A stretch of 64,000 nucleotides of DNA from Synechococcus sp. MU1643. Lineage in GTDB: Bacteria > Cyanobacteriota > Cyanobacteriia > PCC-6307 > Cyanobiaceae. The stretch spans positions 248,001-312,000 of the forward strand of contig NZ_VTKY01000002.1 in NCBI RefSeq assembly GCF_020514095.1, written 5' to 3'. Each line of letters starts with the position of its first letter. Positions within the stretch are counted from its first letter, which is position 1. Shown piece after piece: positions 20,533-29,867 of this stretch. A model generated the notes under the pieces. It ran no database searches, was not told where the DNA came from, and saw only the letters and a program-made list of their open reading frames with translations. The position numbers and the translations under genes are program-made.

Positions 20533-20754
20533 ACGTGTTGCTTCAAAGGAACCTCATCTGAGCGATGTTGCGCCCTTAAATGTCTCTTTTGCGGAGTGAT
20601 TCAAGGGGTGATCGTCGACAGCGTTGGCTTAGTGGATAAATCCGCTTGCCACTGCTCGCTTTTGGTGAGCTACCTCAACTCAAAGTGGTCAGCTTGGCTT
20701 GAACTCAGCTGTGAGCCACGCTGGTGATGTCTATGCGTTTTGACGGGAGTCGGG
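20533..20754. other. Non-coding spacer, nothing recognised
   Basis: A 222-base gap between pyrD and the aminotransferase gene, noticeably less GC-rich than the flanks. No tRNA, convincing terminator, small ORF with family features or known RNA motif was seen. It may hold the aminotransferase promoter. Confidence 0.5.
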
Positions 20755-21831
20755 ATGGGCGTTGACATGCGCCATGGCGGCAACCTCGAAGCAGCCGCTG
20801 CAAGGTTGAACTGCAAGCCATCGCAGCTGCTGGATGCCAGTGCTTCTCTGGCCCCATGGAGTCCTCGCTGTTCTGGTATCTCTCCGGCCGCCATTCGTGA
20901 CTATCCCGATCGGGGTCAGACGTCGCTGAGCCATGCGATTGCCGGCCTGCATGGCCTGGACCCTGATGATGTGCTGCCAGGGAATGGTGCTGCCGAATTG
21001 TTCACTTGGGCTGCGCGCGACGCCTCGGTGTCGGGTGAAAGTGTGATGCTTTCACCGGGTTTTGCGGATTACGGACGTGCCCTGAATTGTTGGTCAGCGT
21101 TATCCCGCCAGCAGCAGCTACCCCTGGTCTGGAGTGAGGCATTCCCGCAATTGTTCCCCGAGCCAGGTCCTGGGGTTGTGTTGTGGATCTGCAATCCCCA
21201 CAACCCCACCGGCCAGCTCTGGAGCCGTGCTTCGTTGCAGCCGTTGCTCGAGCGCTATGCGCTGGTGATTTGCGATGAAGCCTTTCTTCCCTTGGTGCCC
21301 AATGGCGAGCAGCAGTCGTTGCTTCCCTTGGTTGCAGAGCATTCGAACCTGGTAGTGATTCGCAGCCTCACCAAGCTCTACGGCATCGCAGGGTTGCGTT
21401 TGGGCTATGCCGTGGCCCAGCCCCAACGTCTTCAGCGTTGGACGCAGTGGCGAGATCCCTGGCCGGTGAACGGCATTGCCTTAGCCATTGGCGAACGTTT
21501 GTTGGCATCGCCGCGGCGTTACCACCGTTGGTGCGCACGGGTGCAGCGTTGGGTGGCCACAGAAGGAGCCTGGATGCAGCAGCAGCTGGCGCAGCTGCCG
21601 GGCATTACCCCCATGCCGTCTTCTGTGAATTACCTGCTGATTCGCGCGCATAGCTCTTTGGTGCCATTGCGGGAAGCACTGGAGCAGAGGCATCGCATCC
21701 TTCTGCGCGATTGCCGCTCCTTCGAGGGATTGGGTGAAACCTGGCTACGGATTGGGTTGCATGCTCGCCGCAACAACCGCCGCATCTTGAGGGCGTTGCG
21801 TGAGGAGTTGAAGCGCGGCCCTCTGACTTGA
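20755..21831 (+). CDS. PLP aminotransferase family protein, CobC/CobD (threonine-phosphate decarboxylase)-like
   Basis: A class I/II fold PLP enzyme of 358 residues from the ATG at 20755. The opening MRHGGNLEAAAARLNC followed by LLDASASLAPWSP is the pattern of CobD/CobC-type L-threonine-O-3-phosphate decarboxylases, which make aminopropanol phosphate for cobamides. PNPHNPTG-like CNPHNPTGQLW, CDEAFLPLVP and the PLP-lysine segment VIRSLTKLYGIAGLRLGYA are intact. Histidinol-phosphate aminotransferases are close relatives, but a separate hisC lies at 36763. No cobalamin genes are adjacent, so the role is inferred. A TTG at 20740 would add five residues. Confidence 0.8.
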   Translation: MGVDMRHGGNLEAAAARLNCKPSQLLDASASLAPWSPRCSGISPAAIRDYPDRGQTSLSHAIAGLHGLDPDDVLPGNGAAELFTWAARDASVSGESVMLSPGFADYGRALNCWSALSRQQQLPLVWSEAFPQLFPEPGPGVVLWICNPHNPTGQLWSRASLQPLLERYALVICDEAFLPLVPNGEQQSLLPLVAEHSNLVVIRSLTKLYGIAGLRLGYAVAQPQRLQRWTQWRDPWPVNGIALAIGERLLASPRRYHRWCARVQRWVATEGAWMQQQLAQLPGITPMPSSVNYLLIRAHSSLVPLREALEQRHRILLRDCRSFEGLGETWLRIGLHARRNNRRILRALREELKRGPLT

Positions 21832-21832
21832 C

Positions 21833-22921
21833 TCAGGCCACCAGCGTCTGAAGCAAGGCCGCCAGTTGCCGTTCGGCATCCCGTTCAGCCAGGGCCTGCA
21901 TGCCTTCACGCATCTGGGCAAGGAGATCGGGTGCAGCTTTGTCTTGCCCCAGCCGTGTTGCCAGGAGCCGTTCAACGGTGTTCAGCAACACAGGTTGATT
22001 GGGCTCGTGTTGATGCACGATCACCGCAGCACCAAAGGATGCGGCACAGGCTGCATTGGCTTCCTGATGCTGATCTGCCGCCTGCGGAAACGGCACCAAT
22101 ACGGCTGGGGTCCTGCAGACCGCCAGTTCACTCAGGCTGCCTGCCCCGGCACGGCTGATGACCAGGTCGGCATGTTGCAGCAGCCCGGGAATCTCATTGC
22201 TGAAGCGGCGTTCCACCAACTGTGGATGTCGCAGCTGCTCGATGTCGGGATCGTTGTCGCCGGTGAGGTGCACCACGCGGCAGCCCTGCTTCAACAGGGC
22301 CGGCACCGCAGCACGCACCATCCGGTTGAGGCCAACGGCGCCTTGACTGCCTCCCATCACGACAAGCAGCGGTCCCTCGCCGGCGGGCACCCAGCTCGGT
22401 AGGGGTTGTGGGGCCAGAAAACTGGAACGCACCGGCGTGCCCGTCAGCACAGGCTGGCTGCTCGGGATGCGCTTGGCGGCAGCGGGGATGCCGATGGCCA
22501 CGGCGCTGCAGAAGCGACCCAGCAAGCGGGTGACCCGCCCCGGGATGGCATTGGATTCATGCAGCACCACGGGAATGCCGCACCAGCGCGCCGCCAGGAT
22601 CGCCGGGGCGGCGATGTAGCCGCCGGTGGTGAACACCACATCGATCTCGTTCCGGCGGATCACCCGCCGCACGCTGACGCTGGCCAGCAACAGCCGCAGC
22701 AACTGCAGCAGCTTGGTGAGTCCGCGCCCCTGGAGGCCACCGGCGTTCACGCACACCAAACCAAAATGCTCTGGCACCAGCTGTGTTTCGAGCCGATCGG
22801 GCACCCCCACCCAGCGCACAAGCCACTGCTCTTCAACTGCTTCTGCAACAGCCAGAGCGGGGAAGAGATGGCCGCCGGTGCCGCTGGCGGCGATCAGAAG
22901 CCGGGTCATCGCGTCGGCCAT
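21833..22921 (-). CDS. murG: UDP-N-acetylglucosamine--lipid pyrophosphoryl-undecaprenol GlcNAc transferase
   Basis: Adds GlcNAc to lipid I to give lipid II at the inner face of the membrane. The 362-residue product starts with [20 protein letters not shown] (the GGT/SGGH glycine loop), contains [18 protein letters not shown] and [37 protein letters not shown], and the C-terminal [20 protein letters not shown], all typical of MurG. It converges on the aminotransferase gene, one base from its stop, and is divergent from the following secreted protein. Confidence 0.97.
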   Translation of the reverse strand: MADAMTRLLIAASGTGGHLFPALAVAEAVEEQWLVRWVGVPDRLETQLVPEHFGLVCVNAGGLQGRGLTKLLQLLRLLLASVSVRRVIRRNEIDVVFTTGGYIAAPAILAARWCGIPVVLHESNAIPGRVTRLLGRFCSAVAIGIPAAAKRIPSSQPVLTGTPVRSSFLAPQPLPSWVPAGEGPLLVVMGGSQGAVGLNRMVRAAVPALLKQGCRVVHLTGDNDPDIEQLRHPQLVERRFSNEIPGLLQHADLVISRAGAGSLSELAVCRTPAVLVPFPQAADQHQEANAACAASFGAAVIVHQHEPNQPVLLNTVERLLATRLGQDKAAPDLLAQMREGMQALAERDAERQLAALLQTLVA

Positions 22922-22955
22922 CTCCGCACACCAGGCCTAACTTAATTGGGTTGTT

Positions 22956-23705
22956 GTGGTCCGGCCCGTGCGTCGTTTCCTGGGTGTCACGCTCGTGTCG
23001 GCCATGGCGTTGGTGCTATCGCCGGTCCATGCTCTTGAGCCGCCCGGTCGCGAGGGCAGTGCTGTGGATCGTTTCAGCGATCACCTGCAAACCGCGTTGA
23101 ACAGCGGCAGCTCTTCGGCATTCGACACGCTGGCCAGCGTTGAGCTGCAGCCTGTGTTGGCCCAGCGCCTGGAGCGGTTCCGGCAGGATTTTCCTGAGGT
23201 CACCTGGCAGGTGCAGCCCGCAGCGCCCATGCTGGATGGCCGCCCGACCCTCAGCCTGCGGGTGCGGGGTACCGCTGAATCCGAGGGGCTCAGTTATTCC
23301 CTTGAGGCCAGTGAACAGATCGCGATTCGTCTGGAAGGCGGCGAGTTGGTGGAACAGGAACTGTTGGCCCAGCAGTCGTTACTGCGCAGCGGCGAGCGTC
23401 CTTTGGCGGTCAACGTCGTCATCCCCGACATGGTGCTCACCGGCAGTCGCTACGACGTCGACTTGATCGTTCAAGAGCCGCTGGGCCAGGCCCTTGTGGC
23501 AGGCGGTTTGATCGACCTCACCGATGAGCAGCTGTCTGCTCAGATGCGCCCCACCCTGCCGTTGGCGCCCCAGGCTGGTGGTGGATTGTTCAAGAGCGTT
23601 CAGGCACCGCAGACACCTGGTTCGCAGACCTGGGCCGTGATGCTGGTGCACCCCGATGGCGTGGTAACGGCCACCAAGCGGGTGAGGGTGGTCAGCAGTA
23701 ACTAG
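22956..23705 (+). CDS. Hypothetical secreted protein
   Basis: A 249-residue product with a GTG start (a second GTG at 22968 is possible). The N-terminus RRFLGVTLVSAMALVLSPVHA is a clear signal peptide. The mature part has beta-rich character: a central segment on charge-alternating strands and a C-terminal TWAVMLVHPDGVVTATKRVRVV. No named domain is recognised; the pattern resembles conserved cyanobacterial periplasmic hypotheticals. It shares the CTAG at 23702-23705 as its stop with the convergent dehydrogenase gene. Confidence 0.75.
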   Translation: MVRPVRRFLGVTLVSAMALVLSPVHALEPPGREGSAVDRFSDHLQTALNSGSSSAFDTLASVELQPVLAQRLERFRQDFPEVTWQVQPAAPMLDGRPTLSLRVRGTAESEGLSYSLEASEQIAIRLEGGELVEQELLAQQSLLRSGERPLAVNVVIPDMVLTGSRYDVDLIVQEPLGQALVAGGLIDLTDEQLSAQMRPTLPLAPQAGGGLFKSVQAPQTPGSQTWAVMLVHPDGVVTATKRVRVVSSN

Positions 23706-24589
23706 CTTTCCTGTCTCGTTTGGTTCCAGCGGTGCAGGGCTGACACATCCTCATCGCCATGGCCGTTCTGGATCAGATCCAGTTCCAGCTGTTCCACCAG
23801 CGTCGTTACCGGTAGATCCAGCTGAACGGCCTTGGCCGCCTCCAGGGCAATGCCGAGATCCTTGCGATGCAGGTTCAGCCGGAAGCCGAGGGGATAGGTA
23901 CCTTCAATCATGGCGGTGCTGCGATGTTGGAGGGCCCAGGAGCCGGCGGCACCGTTTTTGAGGGCGTTGATCACCTGGGGCATTGGTAGTTCCAGGCGCT
24001 GACCCAGGGCTACCGCCTCCGCTACGGCGGCATAGCTTCCTGCCACCAGCACCTGGTTCACCGCCTTCACCTGTTGCCCCCGCCCCACTCCTCCGAAGTG
24101 ATGGATGGATCCTCCAATCACCTCGAGGATGGGCCGAACCCTTTCCAGCGGCTCGCTGGCTCCTCCCACCAGCACCGTGAGACTGCCGCGTTTGGAGCCT
24201 TCCGTGCCGCCGGTGACCGGGGCATCCAGGTAGTGGACGTTCTGGCCTGCCAGGCGCTCCGCACAGAGTTGGGCTGTGGCGGGAGCAATGGTGGAGCAAT
24301 CCAGCACCACGCTGCCGGTGCTCAGTTGTGATGCGGCGCCATCTGGTCCGAACAGCACGTTCTCAACGGCTGCATCGTCACTGACGCACAGCAGAAGAAC
24401 ATCAACGCCGGTGCTGGCATCGGCTGGGCTGGAACATCGCGCTGCACCCTCGAGCTCCGGGTTTGTTTCGGCTGTGCGGCTGCGGGTGTGCACCCGTAGT
24501 GGAAAGCCGGCGCGGTGCAGGTTGATTGCCATGGGCACGCCCAGCGCCCCCAGCCCCACGAAGCCCAGGCTCAGGTCACATCTGGTCAT
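23702..24589 (-). CDS. NAD(P)-dependent dehydrogenase, 3-hydroxyisobutyrate dehydrogenase family
   Basis: A beta-hydroxyacid dehydrogenase of 295 residues. The Rossmann motif is LGFVGLGALGVPMAINLHRAG (residues 8-28). The family substrate segment is DAPVTGGTEGSKRGSLTVLVGG, and the catalytic lysine lies in QQVKAVNQVLVAG. The C-terminal helical domain has LGFRLNLHRKDLGIALEAA. These fit the HIBADH/tartronate semialdehyde reductase/glyoxylate reductase group. The exact substrate cannot be told from sequence alone. A glyoxylate or succinate-semialdehyde reductase role is possible. Confidence 0.88.
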   Translation of the reverse strand: MTRCDLSLGFVGLGALGVPMAINLHRAGFPLRVHTRSRTAETNPELEGAARCSSPADASTGVDVLLLCVSDDAAVENVLFGPDGAASQLSTGSVVLDCSTIAPATAQLCAERLAGQNVHYLDAPVTGGTEGSKRGSLTVLVGGASEPLERVRPILEVIGGSIHHFGGVGRGQQVKAVNQVLVAGSYAAVAEAVALGQRLELPMPQVINALKNGAAGSWALQHRSTAMIEGTYPLGFRLNLHRKDLGIALEAAKAVQLDLPVTTLVEQLELDLIQNGHGDEDVSALHRWNQTRQES

Positions 24590-24661
24590 GACTTACGGCG
24601 AAGCATTCAGATCCTGCTCCACGGATGTCGCCAGATTGAGAGCAATGTGAAGGCCTGATCC

Positions 24662-25000
24662 ATGCGCATCTCCACCGCTTCCCTCGCCTTGGCTGCCGTC
24701 TTGGCGGCACCGGTGATCTCGACGGCTTCATCGGCAGCAGCGGGGAGTGATCTGTCTCCGGAGCAGAGCCAGGTGTTGTTTCAGGCCCGCAAGACCTGGG
24801 CCAAGGACAACTACCAGCGTCGTCTGGAGTTGCTGCAGAGCCAGCAGCGCTGCATCGATGCATCAGCATCCGCCGATGCCCTGAAGACGTGCCGTCGGCA
24901 GATAAAAAGCCCGGTAGTCCCTCAAGCAGGACTACCGGGCGTAAATGAACAAGGTTCGGAATCAACTGGGGCTTCCGGCGCGTACAGGCAACAAGCGTGA
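24662..25000 (+). CDS. Hypothetical small secreted protein
   Basis: A 112-residue product with a signal peptide (ISTASLALAAVLAAPVISTASSAAA). The mature region is short and helical, with two Cys (QRCIDAS and LKTCRRQI) that could form a disulfide. From residue about 82 the coding sequence runs through the terminator of pgk (24904-24940), so the last 30 residues are encoded by the hairpin and what follows and may be non-conserved. No domain recognised. Confidence 0.65.
   Translation: MRISTASLALAAVLAAPVISTASSAAAGSDLSPEQSQVLFQARKTWAKDNYQRRLELLQSQQRCIDASASADALKTCRRQIKSPVVPQAGLPGVNEQGSESTGASGAYRQQA
24904..24940 (-). terminator. Rho-independent terminator of pgk, inside the convergent small gene
   Basis: GCCCGGTAGTCC (24909-24920) and GGACTACCGGGC (24929-24940) are a perfect 12-bp inverted repeat with an 8-base loop. 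On the minus strand the stem is followed by five T (complement of 24904-24908). It lies about 97 bases beyond the pgk stop. Confidence 0.88.
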
Positions 25001-25036
25001 TGCCAGAGGCCGGAAACTCCAGCCCTGAGCCGCTGA

Positions 25037-26242
25037 TCAGGCGGCGTCGAGGGCTGCTACACCTGGCAGCACCTTGCCTTCCAGCAGTTCGAGGCTGGCG
25101 CCACCGCCGGTGGAGATGTGAGACATCTTCTCGGCCAGGCCAGCCTTTTCGACGGCTGCCACGGAGTCACCGCCGCCGATGATCGTGCAGCAGCCCTTAG
25201 CGCTCAGGTCGGCCAGTGTGGTGGCGATGGCGTTGGTGCCAGCAGCGAACTTGTCGAATTCGAACACGCCCATGGGGCCGTTCCAGATCACGGTCTGACA
25301 GTCGGCCAGGGCGTCCTGGAACACCTCGATCGAGTCGGGGCCGATGTCGAGGCCCATCCAGCCGTCGGGGATGGCGTTGATGTCAGCGGCCTGGCTGTTG
25401 GCATCGGGGGCGAAGTTGTCGGCCAGCACCACATCGGTGGGTAGCAGCAGCTCCACGCCTTTGGCCTTGGCCTTGGCTTCGAGCTCCTTGGCCAGTTCCA
25501 GCTTGTCCTCTTCCACAAGGCTCTTGCCCACCGAGAGGCCGCGCGCCTTGTAGAAGGTGAAGATCATGCCGCCGCCGATCAGCACCTTGTCGCACTTGTC
25601 GATCAGGGTGTCGAGAACGCCGATCTTGGAGCTCACCTTGGAGCCGCCGACGATGGCAGCCAGGGGACGCTTGGGCTCATCCACAGCACCCTGCAGGTAC
25701 TGAAGCTCCTTCTCCATCAGGAAGCCAGCCACTGAGGGCTTGAGGAACTTGGTCACGCCTTCGGTGGAGGCGTGGGCGCGGTGGGCGGCGCCGAAGGCGT
25801 CGTTCACGTACACCTCAGCCAGGCCCGCGAGTTTCTCAGCAAAACCGGCTTCATTCTTCTCTTCTTCAGCGAAGAAGCGCACGTTCTCCAGCAGCACCAC
25901 ATCGCCGTTGGCCATAGCGCCCACCTTGGCTTCGGCGTCGGGCCCGATGCAGCTGTCGGTCTTGGCCACGGGCTTGCCAAGCAGTTCGCGCAGGCGAGCG
26001 GCCACGGGGGTGAGGCGCATCGCGTCATTCACTTGGCCCTTGGGACGGCCGAAGTGAGCGGAAAGGATCACCTTGGCACCCTTGCCGATCAAATCGTTGA
26101 TCGTGGGCAGGGCGGCACGGATGCGGGTGTCGTCGGTGATGGCACCGGCGTCGTTCAGGGGCACATTGAAGTCAACCCGCACGAGAACGCGTTTGCCGCT
26201 CAGGTCGCCGGCGTTGAGGCTGGCCAGGGAACGCTTCGCCAT
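25037..26242 (-). CDS. pgk: Phosphoglycerate kinase
   Basis: Catalyses 1,3-bisphosphoglycerate plus ADP to 3-phosphoglycerate plus ATP; in photosynthetic cells it also runs in the Calvin cycle direction. The 401-residue product begins [20 protein letters not shown] with FNVPLND, has [54 protein letters not shown], and ends [17 protein letters not shown] and [17 protein letters not shown]. It is full length and monocistronic, with a strong terminator downstream. It is divergent from the GTPase gene. Confidence 0.99.
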   Translation of the reverse strand: MAKRSLASLNAGDLSGKRVLVRVDFNVPLNDAGAITDDTRIRAALPTINDLIGKGAKVILSAHFGRPKGQVNDAMRLTPVAARLRELLGKPVAKTDSCIGPDAEAKVGAMANGDVVLLENVRFFAEEEKNEAGFAEKLAGLAEVYVNDAFGAAHRAHASTEGVTKFLKPSVAGFLMEKELQYLQGAVDEPKRPLAAIVGGSKVSSKIGVLDTLIDKCDKVLIGGGMIFTFYKARGLSVGKSLVEEDKLELAKELEAKAKAKGVELLLPTDVVLADNFAPDANSQAADINAIPDGWMGLDIGPDSIEVFQDALADCQTVIWNGPMGVFEFDKFAAGTNAIATTLADLSAKGCCTIIGGGDSVAAVEKAGLAEKMSHISTGGGASLELLEGKVLPGVAALDAA

Positions 26243-26360
26243 AGGGTTGTGTCGTGCGGTAAGAAAACGGGGAGAGACTAACCCGTGTGAATGGCGAAAG
26301 CGCCAGCGAGGTCAAGGTGAATTTGTTCCGGCTGGCTCTCTGTTCTGTGCCTTTGCGTTC

Positions 26361-27227
26361 GTGAGCACTCCAACGATTCAGTGGTACCCCGGCCACATCG
26401 CCAAGGCGGAGCAGCAGCTCAAACGCCATCTCGACAAGGTGGATCTGGTGATCGAGGTGCGTGATGCCCGCATTCCCCTCGCCACAGGTCATCCCCATCT
26501 CAACCGCTGGTTGAAGGGCAAGCAGCATCTGTTGGTGATCAACCGGCGCGACATGGTCACCGCGGCCGCTAGGGAGGCCTGGGAGGCCTGGTTCAAGGCC
26601 CAAGGGCAGCGGACGGTTTGGTGTGATGCCAAGGCCGGGACTGGCGTAAAGCAGGTGCAGCAAGCCGCGATTCGCGCTGGGGATCAGCTCAACGAACGCC
26701 GCCGCAACCGGGGCATGCGGCCCCGGCCGGTGCGGGCTCTCACCCTGGGCTTCCCCAACGTCGGCAAGTCGGCCCTGATCAACCGCTTGGTGCGGCAGAA
26801 GGTGGTGGCAAGTGCTCGGCGGGCTGGGGTGACGCGCACCCTTCGCTGGGTGCGTCTGGGGCAAGACCTCGATCTTCTTGATGCGCCTGGGGTGCTGCCC
26901 CCTCGGCTCGATGACCAGCAGGCGGCCCTGCGGCTGGCTCTTTGCGACGACATCGGCCAGGCCGCCTATGACGGTGAGCTCGTGGCTCAGGCTTTCTTGC
27001 AGCTACTGCTTGGTGCGGCAGCGCAGGCTGCGGCTGGGGTGACGATTCCGCTGCTGCAGGAGCGTTATGGCATTCCCCTGAGCGGTGAAACGGCGGACCC
27101 CGCCCTTTGGCTGGAGGCTGCAGCGGCCCGCCACACCTCTGGAGAGACAGCGCGCATGGCCCAGCGGCTGCTGGATGATTTCCGTAAATCGGCCCTCGGC
27201 AGCATTGCTCTGGAGCTGCCGGCATGA
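26361..27227 (+). CDS. rbgA: Ribosome biogenesis GTPase, YlqF/RbgA type
   Basis: A circularly permuted GTPase acting in late 50S assembly. The 288-residue product starts at GTG with STPTIQWYPGHIAKAEQQLK, the family N-terminus. The motif order is permuted: G4 INRRD comes before G1 GFPNVGKSALINRL, then G3 DAPGVLPP. The C-terminal helical domain is typical. A longer in-frame reading back to 26073 lies antisense within pgk and is rejected. It overlaps the next gene by 4 bases (ATGA at 27224). Confidence 0.93.
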   Translation: MSTPTIQWYPGHIAKAEQQLKRHLDKVDLVIEVRDARIPLATGHPHLNRWLKGKQHLLVINRRDMVTAAAREAWEAWFKAQGQRTVWCDAKAGTGVKQVQQAAIRAGDQLNERRRNRGMRPRPVRALTLGFPNVGKSALINRLVRQKVVASARRAGVTRTLRWVRLGQDLDLLDAPGVLPPRLDDQQAALRLALCDDIGQAAYDGELVAQAFLQLLLGAAAQAAAGVTIPLLQERYGIPLSGETADPALWLEAAAARHTSGETARMAQRLLDDFRKSALGSIALELPA

Positions 27228-28219
27228 GTCCGCAGTGGAAGCGTCCTCCGCTGCCGGAAGAGACCTTCACCGATTGCTTTGGGGAGGGTGAGGGAGAGCT
27301 GCTGACGCTGACCTATCCCAAGACGTTGCCAATGCGGCTGGATCGTTGGCTAGTGAGCCAGCGCACGGAGCAGAGTCGGGCCCGGATCCAAAAGTTTATC
27401 GACGCGGGCTATGTGCGCGTCAACGGCAAGACCGGCAAGGCCAAAACACCTCTGCGCCAGGGCGATGAGGTGCAGCTTTGGATGCCGCCGCCGGAACCGC
27501 TGCCATATCTCAAGCCGGAGCCGATGGATCTGGATGTGTTGTTTGAGGACGACCATCTGATCGTGCTCAACAAGCCGGCAGGGCTGACGGTGCATCCGGC
27601 GCCGGGCAACAAGGACGGCACCCTGGTGAACGGCCTGCTGCATCATTGCCCGGATTTGCCCGGCATCAGCGGCAAGTTGCGGCCGGGGATCGTGCACCGT
27701 CTCGATAAAGACACCACCGGCTGCATTGTGATCGCCAAGAGCCAGGAGGCCCTGGTGCGGCTGCAGGTTCAGATCCAGAAACGGATCGCCTCCCGCGAGT
27801 ACTTCGCCGTCGTTCATGGCGTGCCCGACGGCGACTCCGGCACGATCGTTGGCGCCATTGGCCGTCATCCGGCGGATCGCAAGAAATACGCCGTGGTGAG
27901 CAGCGAAAACGGTCGTTATGCCTGCACCCACTGGACTCTGGTAGAGCGTCTCGGCGACTACTCCCTGTTGCGCTTCAAGCTCGACACTGGACGGACCCAT
28001 CAGATCCGCGTCCACTGCGCCCACATGAACCACCCCGTGGTGGGGGATCCCACCTACAGCCGCTGCCGCAAATTGCCGATCGAGTTGCCCGGTCAGGCCC
28101 TGCATGCCGTGCAGTTGGGGCTGGACCATCCGATCACCCGCGAGCGGATGGTGTTCGAAGCTCCCCTGCCTCCGGTAATGGAGAAGTTGCTGGGGGTGTT
28201 GCGACGGCGCGCTGCTTAA
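27224..28219 (+). CDS. rluD: Pseudouridine synthase, RluA/RluD family with S4 domain
   Basis: Converts uridine to pseudouridine in structured RNA, probably 23S rRNA. The N-terminal S4-like RNA-binding segment (about residues 25-85) includes RLDRWLVSQRTEQSRARIQK. The catalytic motif is GIVHRLDKDTTGCIV with the essential Asp. The segment KLDTGRTHQIRVHCAHMNHP is typical for RluA-type enzymes. Length is 331 residues. It is coupled to rbgA (both 50S-related) by a 4-base overlap and shares its stop bases TTAA (28216-28219) with the convergent ABC gene. The exact target uridine is inferred. Confidence 0.93.
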   Translation: MSPQWKRPPLPEETFTDCFGEGEGELLTLTYPKTLPMRLDRWLVSQRTEQSRARIQKFIDAGYVRVNGKTGKAKTPLRQGDEVQLWMPPPEPLPYLKPEPMDLDVLFEDDHLIVLNKPAGLTVHPAPGNKDGTLVNGLLHHCPDLPGISGKLRPGIVHRLDKDTTGCIVIAKSQEALVRLQVQIQKRIASREYFAVVHGVPDGDSGTIVGAIGRHPADRKKYAVVSSENGRYACTHWTLVERLGDYSLLRFKLDTGRTHQIRVHCAHMNHPVVGDPTYSRCRKLPIELPGQALHAVQLGLDHPITRERMVFEAPLPPVMEKLLGVLRRRAA

Positions 28220-29811
28220 TGCGGCAGCCTCGGACAAGCCTCCACGAGGGTCTGGCTGATCGGTGCCTGAGGCGCGCTGAAGATCCGGTCGCCTGGACCC
28301 TCTTCCACCACTTTCCCTTGGTCCAGCACCAATACCCGGTGGCAGAAACCACTGGCCACTGAGAGGTCGTGGGTGATGAACACGATCGCCAGGCCCAGTT
28401 CTTGCTGCAGCTCTCGCAGCAGTGCGAGCACATCTGCTTGCACTTCCGCATCAAGCATGCTGACGCTCTCATCACAGATCAGCACCTTGGGCTTCAAGGC
28501 CAGGGCGCGGGCGATCGCCACCCGCTGCTGCTGGCCGCCGGAGAGCTGCTTCGGCAGGCGGTTTTGAAACTGCTCGGCCGGGCTGAGGCCGACCCGCTCC
28601 AGCAGGTGCCTGGCTTCCTCCCGGGCTGCCGCTTTGGAGCAGAGGCCATGGATCAGCAAGGGATCGGCGATGGCATCGGCTACTTGCAGGGCCGGATTGA
28701 GGCAGGCCAGCGGATCCTGAAACACCATTTGGAGGGCCCGGCGAGCTCTTCGCAGCGCATCTCCACGCAGGCTCAGCAGGTCCTGACCGAGCAGGTCGAC
28801 CCGACCGCCGCGGATGAAATTGAGCCCCATCAGCGCACGGCAGAGGGTGCTCTTGCCGCAGCCTGAGGCTCCCACCACCCCAAGGCTTTCCCCAGCTCTG
28901 AGTTCGAAACTCACCCCGTCCACCGCCTTCAGCCAGAGGGGTGACCAAGGTGCGCCGCCCACGGCGTGCCAGCAGCGCATCTCCTCCACCCGCAGCACGC
29001 TGCCGCTGTAGGGACGTGCCGGTGAGTGTCCCCCTTCCCGGGCCTGGGCGGAGGCCACCAGCCGTTGCCCTACGGAAGACTGCGGCCGCGTGAGCAGTTG
29101 GTGGCTGGGGCCGTCCTCCACCTTGCGTCCGCCGTCGAGCATCGCCATGCGGTCGCACCAGCGGGCGGCCATGGCCAGGTCGTGGCTGATCAGCAGCAGG
29201 GCACTACCCAGTTCTTTGCAGAGACCGCTCAGCTCGGCCATCACCTGCCCGGCCACCGCCACATCCAGGCTGGTGGTGGGTTCGTCGGCGATCAGCAGCG
29301 GTGGTTCCAGGGCAATCGCCAAGGCAATGGCCAGGCGCTGCCTCATCCCACCGCTGAGCTCATGGGGGTAGGCGCGGAAGCGGTTGGCGCCAATGCCCAC
29401 CCGTTCCAGCAGTTCGTGGGCCCGTTCCTGGTGAGCTACAGCGCTGGCATGAGGCTGGTGGCCCCTGAGGGTGTCGATCAGATGGCCGCCCACGCTCATC
29501 AGCGGATTCATCCGCGTCATCGGGTCCTGAAACACCAGTCCCACGGCCTCGCCCCGCAGCTGCCGCAACTGCGGTCGCCTGAGCTGGCGTGGATCCTGGC
29601 CGGTCAAGGCCAGCCGTCCTTCACAGACCGTTCCCTGCGGCAGCAGCTGCATCACGGCCCGCGCCACCGTGCTTTTGCCGCAGCCTGAAGACCCCACTAA
29701 GGCCAGTGTTTCTCCCGGCTCGAGGCTCAAATTCAGCCCATCCAGCGTCCAGTGCTCACTGCCGGGGTAGCGCAACCGCAGCTGTTCGAGTTCCAGAACA
29801 GGCCGGCCCAT
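28216..29811 (-). CDS. ABC transporter ATP-binding protein with two fused ATPase domains (peptide/nickel type)
   Basis: A fused DppD-DppF-like ATPase of 531 residues from the ATG at 29811. Domain 1 has Walker A GSSGCGKST, signature LSGGMRQRLAIALAIAL and His-loop ISHDLAMAARW. Domain 2 has Walker A GASGCGKST, signature LSGGQQQRVAIARALAL and His-loop ITHDLSVASGF. Both sites look functional. The segments VGLVFQDPMTRMNPLM and QMVFQDPLACLNPA are typical of oligopeptide/nickel importers. No permease or binding protein is adjacent, so the substrate is unknown. An in-frame start 15 codons earlier exists (29856). Confidence 0.92.
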   Translation of the reverse strand: MGRPVLELEQLRLRYPGSEHWTLDGLNLSLEPGETLALVGSSGCGKSTVARAVMQLLPQGTVCEGRLALTGQDPRQLRRPQLRQLRGEAVGLVFQDPMTRMNPLMSVGGHLIDTLRGHQPHASAVAHQERAHELLERVGIGANRFRAYPHELSGGMRQRLAIALAIALEPPLLIADEPTTSLDVAVAGQVMAELSGLCKELGSALLLISHDLAMAARWCDRMAMLDGGRKVEDGPSHQLLTRPQSSVGQRLVASAQAREGGHSPARPYSGSVLRVEEMRCWHAVGGAPWSPLWLKAVDGVSFELRAGESLGVVGASGCGKSTLCRALMGLNFIRGGRVDLLGQDLLSLRGDALRRARRALQMVFQDPLACLNPALQVADAIADPLLIHGLCSKAAAREEARHLLERVGLSPAEQFQNRLPKQLSGGQQQRVAIARALALKPKVLICDESVSMLDAEVQADVLALLRELQQELGLAIVFITHDLSVASGFCHRVLVLDQGKVVEEGPGDRIFSAPQAPISQTLVEACPRLPH

Positions 29812-29867
29812 GAACAGTGCGGCTGGAGAGACAGGAGGTCCTGCACTGAATACCATGGATTGACCCG

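Noticed and set aside
20620-20720. Possible tRNA-like or small RNA in the pyrD-aminotransferase gap
   Set aside because: A few short complementary strings exist but no cloverleaf, anticodon stem or terminator could be built.
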